Assembly: GCA_902796005.1 (NCBI GenBank)
Contig: CADBNF010000092.1
Coordinates: 41,083-105,082 of the forward strand
Direction: 5' to 3'
Source: an uncultured Lachnospiraceae bacterium
Lineage (GTDB): Bacteria > Bacillota > Clostridia > Lachnospirales > Lachnospiraceae
Length of the DNA stretch: 64,000 nucleotides
Under the pieces are notes generated by a model. That model did no database searches, was not told the DNA's origin, and saw only the letters and a list, made by a program, of their open reading frames with translations. This document shows, piece by piece, positions 27,125 to 34,788 of the stretch. Within the stretch, counting starts at the first letter, position 1, and the number at the start of each line of letters is the position of its first letter. The position numbers were made by a program, and so were the translations under genes.

Positions 27125-27134
27125 AGAAGGAAAA

Positions 27135-27207
27135 AGCCGATAAACGGACTCGAACCGTTAACCTGCTGATTACAAATCAGCTGCTCTGCCAATTGAGCCA
27201 TATCGGC
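27135..27207 (-). tRNA. tRNA-Thr (anticodon TGT)
   Basis: Minus-strand cloverleaf starting GCCGATATGGCTCAATTGG, anticodon loop TTTGTAA, T arm GGTTCGAGTCC, full acceptor stem. First transcribed of the three tRNAs. Confidence 0.96.
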
Positions 27208-27253
27208 ATTTTCATATGCCGCCCGTTAACCATTCAACGCTTGACACTAGGCA

Positions 27254-27282
27254 ACTTTATCATAGTTCCGGCACAATTGCAA
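27254..27282 (-). promoter_or_regulatory. Promoter of the tRNA-Thr/Ile2/Asp cluster
   Basis: Minus-strand TTGCAA, 17-base spacer, TAAAGT, ending about 47 bases before tRNA-Thr. Confidence 0.5.
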
Positions 27283-27311
27283 GCAGAAATTTTCCTTTCC
27301 GGGATAAACCC

Positions 27312-28661
27312 CTACGCCTCCTTCGGGAAATCGGCCTTCAGCTTTTTCTCGAAGGGGATCAGGTAGATGACCGTAATAATGATGGCGAACATGGTAGCCA
27401 GGGGCGTGGCAAAGCCCACCTGGAACAGGGATACCCCCGGCACCTTGCTCATCAGGTAGGAATAGGGAATACGCACCAGGAAGGTGGCAAGTATCCCCTG
27501 GATGGAGACAAAGACCGTCTTGCCGTGGCCGTTCAGGTAGCCCATCATGGAGAAATTGATGCCCACGATAATGCAGTCCACCGCGTAGGAACGCAGGTAA
27601 TCCGCCGCTGCCAGGCAGACCTGTGTATCCGCGGTGAAGAATCTGGCCAGGGCCGCGCCGTTGGTAAAGCTCACCAGGAACATGACCACGCCGATAAGGA
27701 CCGTGACAATCATGCCCGCCATCATGCTCTGCCGTGCCCTTTTGAATTTCATCGCGCCGACATTCTGGGCGGAAAAGGCGGAAACGGCTGACATGAAGGC
27801 CATATGGAAGACAAACATCAGGCCGCAGATCTTCTCTCCCACGCCAACGCCGGCGGAGGCAATGACGCCGAAGGAATTCAGTACCGCCAGGATCACCATA
27901 AAGGAAATGCCGGAAAGGCCCTCCTGGGCCGCCATGGGCAGGCCGTAGCGAAGGATTTTCTTCATCTCGGGTTTGGAGGCGGTAAAATCGCCTTTCTCCG
28001 CCGGAAAGCCGTAGCCCTTCTTCCGCACCATCAGGGCCGCTGCCAGCACACTTATGCCCTGGGCGCCAACGGTGGCAATGGCCGCTCCCGCGCTTCCCAT
28101 TTTGAAGACGCCCACCAGCAGCAGGTCGCCGGCAATATTGCACACGCAGGCAATAACCATGAGGATAAGCGGCGTCTTGGAATCCCCCAGTCCGCGGAAA
28201 ATCGCGGAAAGGGAATTGAACAGGATGATCAGGATAACGCCGCCCCCGCAGATGCGCAGATAGGAAACGGTCTGCGCATAGGCCTCCGCCGGCGCATTCA
28301 TGACAGACGCGATCAAGGGTGCCGTAATGATCATGATGACGGAGGCAATGATGCCGGCCACGACAAAAAGGAAAATGCCGGATTTTATGGTTCTTGCCGC
28401 CGCGGGATAATCTTTCCTTCCGATATTATGTCCCAGCAGGATGGTACATCCCATGGTAATACCGGCGACTATCCCGGTGATGGTATACATGCTCATGCTG
28501 CCGGTGGAAACGGCAGATACCTCGCTGGCCGTGGTAAACAGGCCCACCACCATCAAGTCCACCGTGCCGTACATGGCCTGGAGCAGGTTCGCGCCAAGCA
28601 CCGGCAGGGCAAATAAAATCATTTTTTTCAGCAGGTTTCCTTCTGTCAGGTCGTTTTTCAT
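27312..28661 (-). CDS. MATE-family multidrug exporter
   Basis: A 449-residue, about 12-helix membrane protein of the MATE group, which exports drugs or metabolites in exchange for Na+ or H+. It begins with the typical short cytoplasmic start and LLKKMILFALPVLGANLLQAMYGTVDLMVVG, and the second half repeats the fold with YGLPMAAQEGLSGISFMVI, the internal duplication seen in the family. No regulator is adjacent. A possible 20-residue upstream peptide lies 23 bases before its start. Confidence 0.93.
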   Translation of the reverse strand: MKNDLTEGNLLKKMILFALPVLGANLLQAMYGTVDLMVVGLFTTASEVSAVSTGSMSMYTITGIVAGITMGCTILLGHNIGRKDYPAAARTIKSGIFLFVVAGIIASVIMIITAPLIASVMNAPAEAYAQTVSYLRICGGGVILIILFNSLSAIFRGLGDSKTPLILMVIACVCNIAGDLLLVGVFKMGSAGAAIATVGAQGISVLAAALMVRKKGYGFPAEKGDFTASKPEMKKILRYGLPMAAQEGLSGISFMVILAVLNSFGVIASAGVGVGEKICGLMFVFHMAFMSAVSAFSAQNVGAMKFKRARQSMMAGMIVTVLIGVVMFLVSFTNGAALARFFTADTQVCLAAADYLRSYAVDCIIVGINFSMMGYLNGHGKTVFVSIQGILATFLVRIPYSYLMSKVPGVSLFQVGFATPLATMFAIIITVIYLIPFEKKLKADFPKEA

Positions 28662-28684
28662 GTTCTCTTATGCCTTTTTAAATT

Positions 28685-28747
28685 TTACATTCTTTTCTTT
28701 TTCACTGCGGCTGCCGCCAGAACAAGGGCCAGGATTCTCTTCTTCAT
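28685..28747 (-). CDS. Possible 20-residue leader peptide upstream of the MATE gene
   Basis: ATG with AAGGAAAG upstream opens a short frame MKKRILALVLAAAAVKKKRM that stops 23 bases before the MATE start codon. The peptide has a basic start, a hydrophobic Ala/Leu core and a basic end, like a clipped signal sequence. It could be a regulatory leader or may be chance. No conservation data are available. Confidence 0.3.
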   Translation of the reverse strand: MKKRILALVLAAAAVKKKRM

Positions 28748-28817
28748 CTCTGCTTTCCTTTTTTGGCAAAACACGGACAATAGATTATTGATTATACCAT
28801 ATTCTTATACAAAAGAA

Positions 28818-28840
28818 AACCCCGGGGAAGCTTCCCCGGG
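28818..28840 (-). terminator. Terminator after the broken ABC transporter gene
   Basis: Perfect palindrome centred on AAGCTT with arms CCCGGGG/CCCCGGG, followed on the minus strand by TTTTCTTTTG. Confidence 0.7.
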
Positions 28841-28906
28841 ATAATCCCTTTGCTGTTTGATTTGATTATTATTTGAGAAGGACGGCAGCCGTCCTGTTTT
28901 CCTATT

Positions 28907-29665
28907 TTATTCTGTCTCTTCCGTCACGGGAACCAGGACGCCCTTTTCCAGCTTCAGAAGCCGGGTGCAGTCCTTCAAGGTAGACATCCTGTGGGAAATA
29001 ATAATGAGGGTTTTGTCCGCATATTCCCTTCGCAGGGTATCCAGCAGTTCATTTTCATGCAGCACGTCCAAAGCGCTTGTGGGCTCGTCCATGACAATGA
29101 CGTCCGGGTCTGCCAGCAGGATACGGGCTATGCCGATGCGCTGCCGCTCTCCGCCGGAAAGCCCGGCAATGGCCGTCACCTTTCCTTTTTCCACGTCGAT
29201 ACAGACGTTATTCAGGGCCCGGCTCCGCCCGGTGTAAGAGAAGCTTACATGCTCCAGGTGGATACCGGGAAAAACAGGCTCTTCCCCAGGAATGGAGGCG
29301 TTAAAAGGACGGGAAGAGTCAATATCCATAATTTCTTCAACCTTGCCGGCCGCGGCCACCGCCGTCAGCGCGGAATGGGTTGACATCATAAGGGATCGGA
29401 TGGAAGCAAAGAAGCTGTAAGAGAGCATCAGCACGGTGAGCGCAGACCCCAGCGAAACCTCCGCTCCCTTCAGCCTTTGGCAGATTATAAAAAGCCCGGA
29501 AAGAATTGCTGCATATATAATTCCCTCCGTGGCGAGGAAGGACGTAAAATTCACGCGCATAAACGCCATGATATCCGTGTTCAGCTTCCCGGCCTTTTTC
29601 GAAAGCTCTGCGGCTGCCGCTTTGTCCCTTTCGAACAGCTTCAGGGTTTTGTTCAACAGCAGCAT
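28907..29665 (-). pseudogene. Remnant of an ABC exporter (truncated, Walker A deleted)
   Basis: An open frame of 252 codons that is a damaged ABC exporter (membrane domain plus ATPase on one chain, normally about 550-600 residues). Residues 1-115 are only the last part of a transmembrane domain. Residues about 138-168 start a nucleotide-binding domain ([23 protein letters not shown]), but the text then jumps at residues 168/169 straight to [20 protein letters not shown]. The Walker A loop and Q-loop region, about 90 residues, are missing. The ABC signature, Walker B ([13 protein letters not shown]) and switch His (IIISHR) remain. Without Walker A it cannot bind ATP normally. The reading frame and an AGGAG before the ATG persist, so a protein might still be made. 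Confidence 0.88.
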
Positions 29666-29691
29666 GATGCGAACTCCTGTTTTAAAAACTT

Positions 29692-29709
29692 AGTTAGCCA
29701 CCGCTAACT
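29692..29709. promoter_or_regulatory. Inverted repeat upstream of the ABC remnant, candidate operator
   Basis: Perfect dyad AGTTAGC-N4-GCTAACT, 27 bases before the first ATG of the remnant. Its form suits a dimeric repressor, possibly of an iron-dependent DtxR-like or MarR-like type. It probably survives from the intact gene. Confidence 0.45.
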
Positions 29710-29821
29710 TGGCTTGAGTATAACAGACTTCCCCGGGAATGTAAAGACCGAATTTCAAAAAATTTAACTTATTTCCAGGACGCCTTCTTCAGATTACGCG
29801 GGCACGTTTTTGCATAAAAAA

Positions 29822-29848
29822 GAGGGGATATCTCTCCGATATCCCCTC
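29822..29848 (-). terminator. Terminator after the acyl-CoA dehydrogenase fusion gene
   Basis: Stem GAGGGGATAT/ATATCCCCTC followed on the minus strand by TTTTTTA. Confidence 0.8.
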
Positions 29849-29887
29849 CTGTCTTCTGCCCGGCCTTCCGGGCGTAAGGTTTTACAT

Positions 29888-31564
29888 TTAATCCAGAAGC
29901 TTCACCAGCTCCGGAATAATCTCCGTCACGTCTCCCACCACGCCGAAATCAGCTCTTTCAAAGATGGGTGCCGCAGGATCCGTATTAATGGCTACCACGG
30001 TTTTCGCTTCCTTGATGCCCAGCAGGTGCTGGATGGCGCCGGAAATACCGCAGGCCACATAGAGGCTTCCGGAGAATTTCTGTCCGGAGACACCCACGAA
30101 ACGGTTCATGGCCACATACTGCAGGGACTCAGCCACGGGACGGGAGCTGCCTACCGAACCGCCCAGCTTCCAGGCCAGCTGCTGCACCATGGTCATGTTC
30201 TCCTTCCCGCCGATGCCCTTGCCGGCGCTGACCACACGGTCGGAGGAAACGATGGGATTCTCCAGGCCGTCCTTTTTGGAGAAGTCAATGCCCAGGCCCT
30301 TTAAGAAGGCTGCAAGCTTTGCCGCCTTTTCCGCCGGGGTGCCTTCGGTCACGATCTTGTTCGCCGCAGCGGGTGCAGGCGCAGCTTCCGGCGCCTTGGC
30401 GGCGGGTTCCGCTTTTTTAGGCGGCTTGCCCAGAATAGCGGAGGAAATAACCACCCGCTGGATCTCATTGGTGCCCTCGTAAATGGGAGTAATCCTGGCA
30501 TCGCGGTACATTCTTTCCACGTCCATGCCCTTTAAGTAACCGGTGCCGCCGTAGATCTGCACGGCCTCATCCGTTACCTCAATGGCGATATCGGAGGCGT
30601 ACATCTTGGCCATGGCCGCCTCGCAGCTGTAGGGCTCATGGGCTTCCTTCAGTTCCGCTGCGGAATAAACCAGCATTCTCGCGCAGCGAAGCTTGGTGGC
30701 CATATCCGCGAACTTGAAGGAAATCGCCTGGTTGAAGGCCACAGGCTGGCCGAACTGGTAGCGGGATTTTGCATAGCCGAGGGCGGACTCGTAGGCGCCC
30801 TGGGCGATGCCCAGTGCCTGGGAAGCAATGCCGATACGGCCGCCGTCCAGGGTGGCCATGGCGATCTTGAAGCCTTCGCCTTCCTTGCCCAGCAGGTTCT
30901 CCTTAGGTACTTTTACGTTGTTGAAAATAAGCTCGCGGGTCTCGGAGGACCGGATACCCATCTTGTCGTAATGGGTGCCGAAGGTAAAGCCTTCCCAGCC
31001 CTTCTCCACGATGAAGGCGGAAATGCCCCGGGTGCCCTTGGATCTGTCCGTGGAGGCGAAGACCACATAGGTATCGGCCTGTCCGCCGTTGGTGATAAAG
31101 ATTTTCTTACCGTTTAAGAGATAATAATCGCCCTGCAGCACAGCCGTGGTCTCCGTGCCCGCGGCATCGGAACCGGCATTTTCCTCGGTCAGGCCGAAGG
31201 CGCCGAGCTTCTCACCTGAAGCAAGGGGAACCAGATATTTCCTCTTCTGCTCTTCGGTACCGTAGGCATAGATGGGCCAGGTACCCAGGGAAACATGGGC
31301 GGAAAGGATAACGCCTACACCGCCGTCCACGCGGGAAAGCTCCTCCACGGCAATGGCATAGCTCATGACATCCCTGCCGGCGCCGCCGTATTCCTTCGGA
31401 TAGGGGATGCCCAGGATGCCCAGGTCCTTCATTTTCTTCACGACTTCTGTGGGAAACTCATTGTTTTTGTCCCAAATCAGGGTGTTGGGTTTTACTTCGG
31501 TTTCGGCGAAGTCCCTGACCAGTTTGCGGAACGCTTCGTGTTCCGGGGTTGTTCTGAAAAGCAT
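29888..31564 (-). CDS. Acyl-CoA dehydrogenase fused to an EtfA C-terminal domain
   Basis: A 558-residue fusion. Residues 1-380 are a complete acyl-CoA dehydrogenase: [12 protein letters not shown] and FITNGG at the FAD/substrate site, and the catalytic base Glu363 in [10 protein letters not shown]. Residues 381-405 are a Pro/Ala/Lys-rich linker. Residues about 438-558 match the FAD-binding C-terminal domain of the electron transfer flavoprotein alpha chain: [25 protein letters not shown] and [13 protein letters not shown]. The EtfA N-terminal domain and an etfB gene are missing here. The obvious inference is a dehydrogenase that hands electrons directly to a built-in ETF-type flavin. The acyl substrate is unknown. 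It stands alone with its own promoter and terminator. AAGGAGG precedes the ATG. Confidence 0.93.
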   Translation of the reverse strand: MLFRTTPEHEAFRKLVRDFAETEVKPNTLIWDKNNEFPTEVVKKMKDLGILGIPYPKEYGGAGRDVMSYAIAVEELSRVDGGVGVILSAHVSLGTWPIYAYGTEEQKRKYLVPLASGEKLGAFGLTEENAGSDAAGTETTAVLQGDYYLLNGKKIFITNGGQADTYVVFASTDRSKGTRGISAFIVEKGWEGFTFGTHYDKMGIRSSETRELIFNNVKVPKENLLGKEGEGFKIAMATLDGGRIGIASQALGIAQGAYESALGYAKSRYQFGQPVAFNQAISFKFADMATKLRCARMLVYSAAELKEAHEPYSCEAAMAKMYASDIAIEVTDEAVQIYGGTGYLKGMDVERMYRDARITPIYEGTNEIQRVVISSAILGKPPKKAEPAAKAPEAAPAPAAANKIVTEGTPAEKAAKLAAFLKGLGIDFSKKDGLENPIVSSDRVVSAGKGIGGKENMTMVQQLAWKLGGSVGSSRPVAESLQYVAMNRFVGVSGQKFSGSLYVACGISGAIQHLLGIKEAKTVVAINTDPAAPIFERADFGVVGDVTEIIPELVKLLD

Positions 31565-31621
31565 GACGATTCCTCCTTAGAATTTTAATATGGAAAAAGC
31601 TGTATTAGTCTATCTCTGAAA

Positions 31622-31650
31622 AGTATACCATGGTTCGGCGTTAAAATCAA
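31622..31650 (-). promoter_or_regulatory. Promoter of the acyl-CoA dehydrogenase fusion gene
   Basis: Minus-strand TTGATT, 17-base spacer, TATACT. The -35 lies inside an AT-rich near-palindrome AAAATCAATAA...TTATTGATTTT (31644-31668) that may be an operator or the terminator of the upstream gene. Confidence 0.6.
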
Positions 31651-31673
31651 TAATTATTATTGATTTTGCCTGT

Positions 31674-32594
31674 TCATCCCTCCACGGCATAGGCCACCAT
31701 GGGGCTTCCCTCCTCTATGCCCAGAGAAACGGTCTGGTAGAGGATTTTTCCCCTGTCCTTCGCCCGGTAAACAAAGAGCTCTTTGCCGAAGATGTCGCAG
31801 ATGCGGCCCAGCACCTCGCCCTTTTCCACCGGATCGCCGGGCTTCTTCGCCGGATACCAGCAGCCGCTGACCGGGGCGTCCTCATACCAGCCCGTCGGGT
31901 AAAGCTGCGCATCATGCCGGACACAGGGAACACCGTCCTCCAGGACGCCCAGGTACCGGAGAAGGTTTTTCACATCCGCCAGGTCCTCTTCCACTTCCTT
32001 TTCGCTCCAGAGTCCGCAGTCTCCCCGCTCCAGGATGATGGCCGGCACGCCCAGCTGCCCGGCATAGCTGTAAAAGCCGTTTTTGGCCGTGGAGCGCACC
32101 CTGCAGGTCACATCGGCATAGGCGGACAATGCCTCCGACTGCCGGTTCACCTCCGGTGCCGCTGCCCCGTGGAAATAAATGTGAGGCGTCAGGGCTTCGC
32201 AGAACCCGCCGGAATGCAGGTCTATAAGGAAATCCGAGTCGGCTGTTACCTCCTTTTCCAGAAAGGCCGCCAGCCGGCGGGTGGAGCCGCCCTCCGGATC
32301 TCCGGGAAAGTCCCGGTTCAGGTTCTCTCCGTCCTCCGGGCATACGTCCGCGCTTCTTGCAATCAGGCCGCTGTAGTTTATGGCAGGTATCAGCCGCAGC
32401 TGGCCGCAGACCTGATCCTGCTCCAGTTCCTTTGTCAGGCGGATGACCGCCTCGATGCCGATGTATTCCCGGCTGTGCACCCCGGCGCTTACCGTCACTC
32501 TTTTCCCGGGCCTGCTGCCGCGGATAAGGGTCTCCGGATAGGAAACGGTTGTTCCCGGCACCTCAACAAAATGCTGCACTTTCTGGTTTTCCAT
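31674..32594 (-). CDS. Succinylglutamate desuccinylase/aspartoacylase-family zinc hydrolase
   Basis: Zinc-dependent deacylase or carboxypeptidase-like enzyme of the M14-related AstE/AspA family. The zinc ligands are seen in GVHSREYIGIEA (H-x-x-E) and in LIDLHSGG (the third His). NLNRDFPGDPEG supplies the substrate-binding Asn-Arg typical of the family. The C-terminal part (residues about 230-306) is a small beta domain beginning near GCWYPAKKPGDPV. Members cleave N-acyl amino acids or related amides. The substrate is not deducible. Own promoter, with GGAGGG before the ATG. Confidence 0.85.
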   Translation of the reverse strand: MENQKVQHFVEVPGTTVSYPETLIRGSRPGKRVTVSAGVHSREYIGIEAVIRLTKELEQDQVCGQLRLIPAINYSGLIARSADVCPEDGENLNRDFPGDPEGGSTRRLAAFLEKEVTADSDFLIDLHSGGFCEALTPHIYFHGAAAPEVNRQSEALSAYADVTCRVRSTAKNGFYSYAGQLGVPAIILERGDCGLWSEKEVEEDLADVKNLLRYLGVLEDGVPCVRHDAQLYPTGWYEDAPVSGCWYPAKKPGDPVEKGEVLGRICDIFGKELFVYRAKDRGKILYQTVSLGIEEGSPMVAYAVEG

Positions 32595-32628
32595 GATTTC
32601 CCTCCAATGCTGTGATTTACTGCCTTAA

Positions 32629-32658
32629 ACTTTACCTGTTGTCCCCGGCTTACGTCAA
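32629..32658 (-). promoter_or_regulatory. Promoter of the AstE-like gene
   Basis: Minus-strand TTGACG, 18-base spacer, TAAAGT, about 35 bases before the start codon. Confidence 0.55.
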
Positions 32659-32668
32659 GGACAAAAGA

Positions 32669-32700
32669 AAACCTCCCCGTAGTTTTTTTCGGGGAGGTTT
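32669..32700 (-). terminator. Terminator of the alanine/glycine symporter gene
   Basis: Stem AAACCTCCCCG/CGGGGAGGTTT followed on the minus strand by TCTTTTG. Confidence 0.8.
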
Positions 32701-32734
32701 GTCTTATTTAAGGGAAGGTCACCGTCCGCAGCAC

Positions 32735-34216
32735 TTAGTCTTCATCATCTGCGGTCTGTTCGTTTTCCTTCTGAATATCCTCAAAGTGGGAATATATGGG
32801 CGTTTCCTGGCTGCCCTTGAATTTACGCCGGACGTAGTTTCCGGTGATTTTCATCACCAGCGGCGACAATGCCAGCACGCCTATCAGGTTGGGCACCATC
32901 ATCATGCCGTTGAAGGTATCGGAAATATTCCAGGGCAGGTCCACGTTCACCAGTACGCAGCTGACGAATACCACCGCGATGAAGATAATCTTATAAACGG
33001 TGGCTGATTTCTCACCGAAGAGGTAGCTCCAGCTCCTGGTTCCGTAATAGCTCCAGCCGAGAATGGTGGAAAAGGCGAACAGCAGTATGGCGATGGCCAC
33101 GAACTTTCCGCCGAAGGAACCGAATACATTGGTAAAGGCCTGGGCCACCAGCGTATTCTTGTTCATGTCCGCATACTGGGCAACCATGGTACCGGTGCTT
33201 AAGTTCACCACGCCGGAAGCCAGGACCACGATGGCGGTCAGGGTGCAGATGATGATGGTGTCAAAGAACACTTCGAAGATGCCCCAGAGGCCCTGTCTGA
33301 CCGGCTCCTTGACGTTGGAGGTGGAGTGAACCATAACAGAGGAGCCGAGGCCGGCCTCGTTGGAGAAGATACCGCGCTTGAAGCCCATCTTGATGGCTGT
33401 TCCGATGGCGCCGCCGGCCACCGCCCTGCCGGTAAAGGCAAATTTGAAGATGGAGCTGAAGATGGCGCCGAGGGACGGAATATTCATGAACAGGATAACC
33501 AGCGCGCCGGCCACGTAAATGATGGCCATGAAGGGCACCAGCTTCTCCGTTACGTTGGCGATACGCTTGATGCCGCCCAGGATAACCAGGATGGCGATGA
33601 TTACCAGCACCACGCCCGTTACCCAGCGGGGAATGGAGAAGGCAGACTCCAGGTTGCCGGAAATCGTATTGGCCTGGGCAAGGTTGCCGATGCCGAAGGA
33701 GGCCAGAACCGCAAAGATGGAGAACAGGATGGCCAGGACGCGGCCCAGGACTTTACAGCCCTTCAGTCCGCCAAGGCCGTCATGCAGATAATACATGGCG
33801 CCGCCGGCCCATTCGCCCTTCTTGTCTTTTCTGCGGAAGAAAATACCCAGAACGTTTTCGGAATAGTTGGTCATCATGCCGAAGAAGGCGGAAATCCACA
33901 TCCAGAACACCGCGCCGGGGCCGCCGGTGGCGATGGCGCCGGCCACGCCGGCGATATTGCCGGTACCAACCGTTGCCGCAAGGGCGGTACAAAGCGCCTG
34001 GAACTGGGAGATGGAGCCCTGGTCCTTGGTATGGCCGCTGACATTTTTCTTGAACACACTGCCGATGGTATTCTTCATCCAGTGTTTAAAATGGGTCACC
34101 TGGAAAAATTTGGTGAGCAGTGTCATGAGGATACCCGTGGCCAGCAAAATGGCGATGCCGAACCAGCCCCAGATAAAATCATTCATGTCGCTGGCGATAA
34201 AGTTTAAAATCCGCAT
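32735..34216 (-). CDS. Alanine/glycine:cation symporter (AGCS family)
   Basis: Sodium- or proton-coupled uptake of small neutral amino acids. The 493-residue membrane protein has the family sequence ALAATVGTGNIAGVAGAIATGGPGAVFWMW and later GFKRGIFSNEAGLGSSVM, both AGCS hallmarks around the substrate and Na+ sites, and about 11 membrane spans. The C-terminal tail is acidic and cytosolic. GGGGG lies upstream of the ATG. Flanked by its own promoter and terminator, so a single-gene unit. Confidence 0.94.
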   Translation of the reverse strand: MRILNFIASDMNDFIWGWFGIAILLATGILMTLLTKFFQVTHFKHWMKNTIGSVFKKNVSGHTKDQGSISQFQALCTALAATVGTGNIAGVAGAIATGGPGAVFWMWISAFFGMMTNYSENVLGIFFRRKDKKGEWAGGAMYYLHDGLGGLKGCKVLGRVLAILFSIFAVLASFGIGNLAQANTISGNLESAFSIPRWVTGVVLVIIAILVILGGIKRIANVTEKLVPFMAIIYVAGALVILFMNIPSLGAIFSSIFKFAFTGRAVAGGAIGTAIKMGFKRGIFSNEAGLGSSVMVHSTSNVKEPVRQGLWGIFEVFFDTIIICTLTAIVVLASGVVNLSTGTMVAQYADMNKNTLVAQAFTNVFGSFGGKFVAIAILLFAFSTILGWSYYGTRSWSYLFGEKSATVYKIIFIAVVFVSCVLVNVDLPWNISDTFNGMMMVPNLIGVLALSPLVMKITGNYVRRKFKGSQETPIYSHFEDIQKENEQTADDED

Positions 34217-34257
34217 TATCTTTCCCCCTTATCCCGGATTTTTATTTATGGTACTGA

Positions 34258-34286
34258 ATTATATATGCAAAATATTCATATTGCAA
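34258..34286 (-). promoter_or_regulatory. Promoter of the alanine/glycine symporter gene
   Basis: Minus-strand TTGCAA, 17-base spacer, consensus TATAAT, about 42 bases before the start codon. Confidence 0.7.
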
Positions 34287-34295
34287 CAAAAAAAT

Positions 34296-34328
34296 ACCTG
34301 TTTCCCTCAAAAAATGAAGGAAACAGGT
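34296..34328 (-). terminator. Terminator of the lgt/L,D-transpeptidase operon
   Basis: Stem ACCTGTTTCC/GGAAACAGGT around an A-rich loop, followed on the minus strand by ATTTTTTTG. Confidence 0.8.
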
Positions 34329-34350
34329 TATAAACTTTCATTTTGGCTTT

Positions 34351-34785
34351 TCAACGGTATTTTCCGGTCTTCCAGATGTACATCGCAGCCGCCAGAAGAT
34401 ACAGCAGCGGGATGGCCAGGCCGGCCGTCAGCGCCGCAATATACAGGAAGGTACTCGGCGCGGAGGAATAAATAATTCCGACATGGGCCAAAGCCGTCAT
34501 AACGCCGCAGAAAAGGCAGAGCTCCTTTTCCCGTATTCCCCTTATCACCCGGATGCCTGTGGCCGCGCAGATAATCATCATGACGCCGCCGATGAGCATA
34601 TACAGGAAGAAGAAGAAATACTGCAGGATAGTGTCCGGACCCAGGGGCATCAGATCCCGGAAAAAGCTTCCGACGATGGAAGCCACCAGCGACATCAGCA
34701 CCGTCGACAGGAAAACCAGCACTGCGGCCAGTCCGTAGAGAAAGCTGATGCCCGACATAACCCGCAGGAAAGTACTGTCTTTCAT
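34351..34785 (-). CDS. Small four-helix membrane protein, unknown function
   Basis: 144 residues with about four hydrophobic spans (residues about 12-35, 50-75, 85-110, 115-137) joined by short loops containing RGIREKELCLF. No family recognised. It starts 3 bases after the L,D-transpeptidase gene stops and is the last gene of the operon, so a role at the envelope alongside that enzyme is plausible but unproven. Confidence 0.7.
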   Translation of the reverse strand: MKDSTFLRVMSGISFLYGLAAVLVFLSTVLMSLVASIVGSFFRDLMPLGPDTILQYFFFFLYMLIGGVMMIICAATGIRVIRGIREKELCLFCGVMTALAHVGIIYSSAPSTFLYIAALTAGLAIPLLYLLAAAMYIWKTGKYR

Positions 34786-34788
34786 GGA

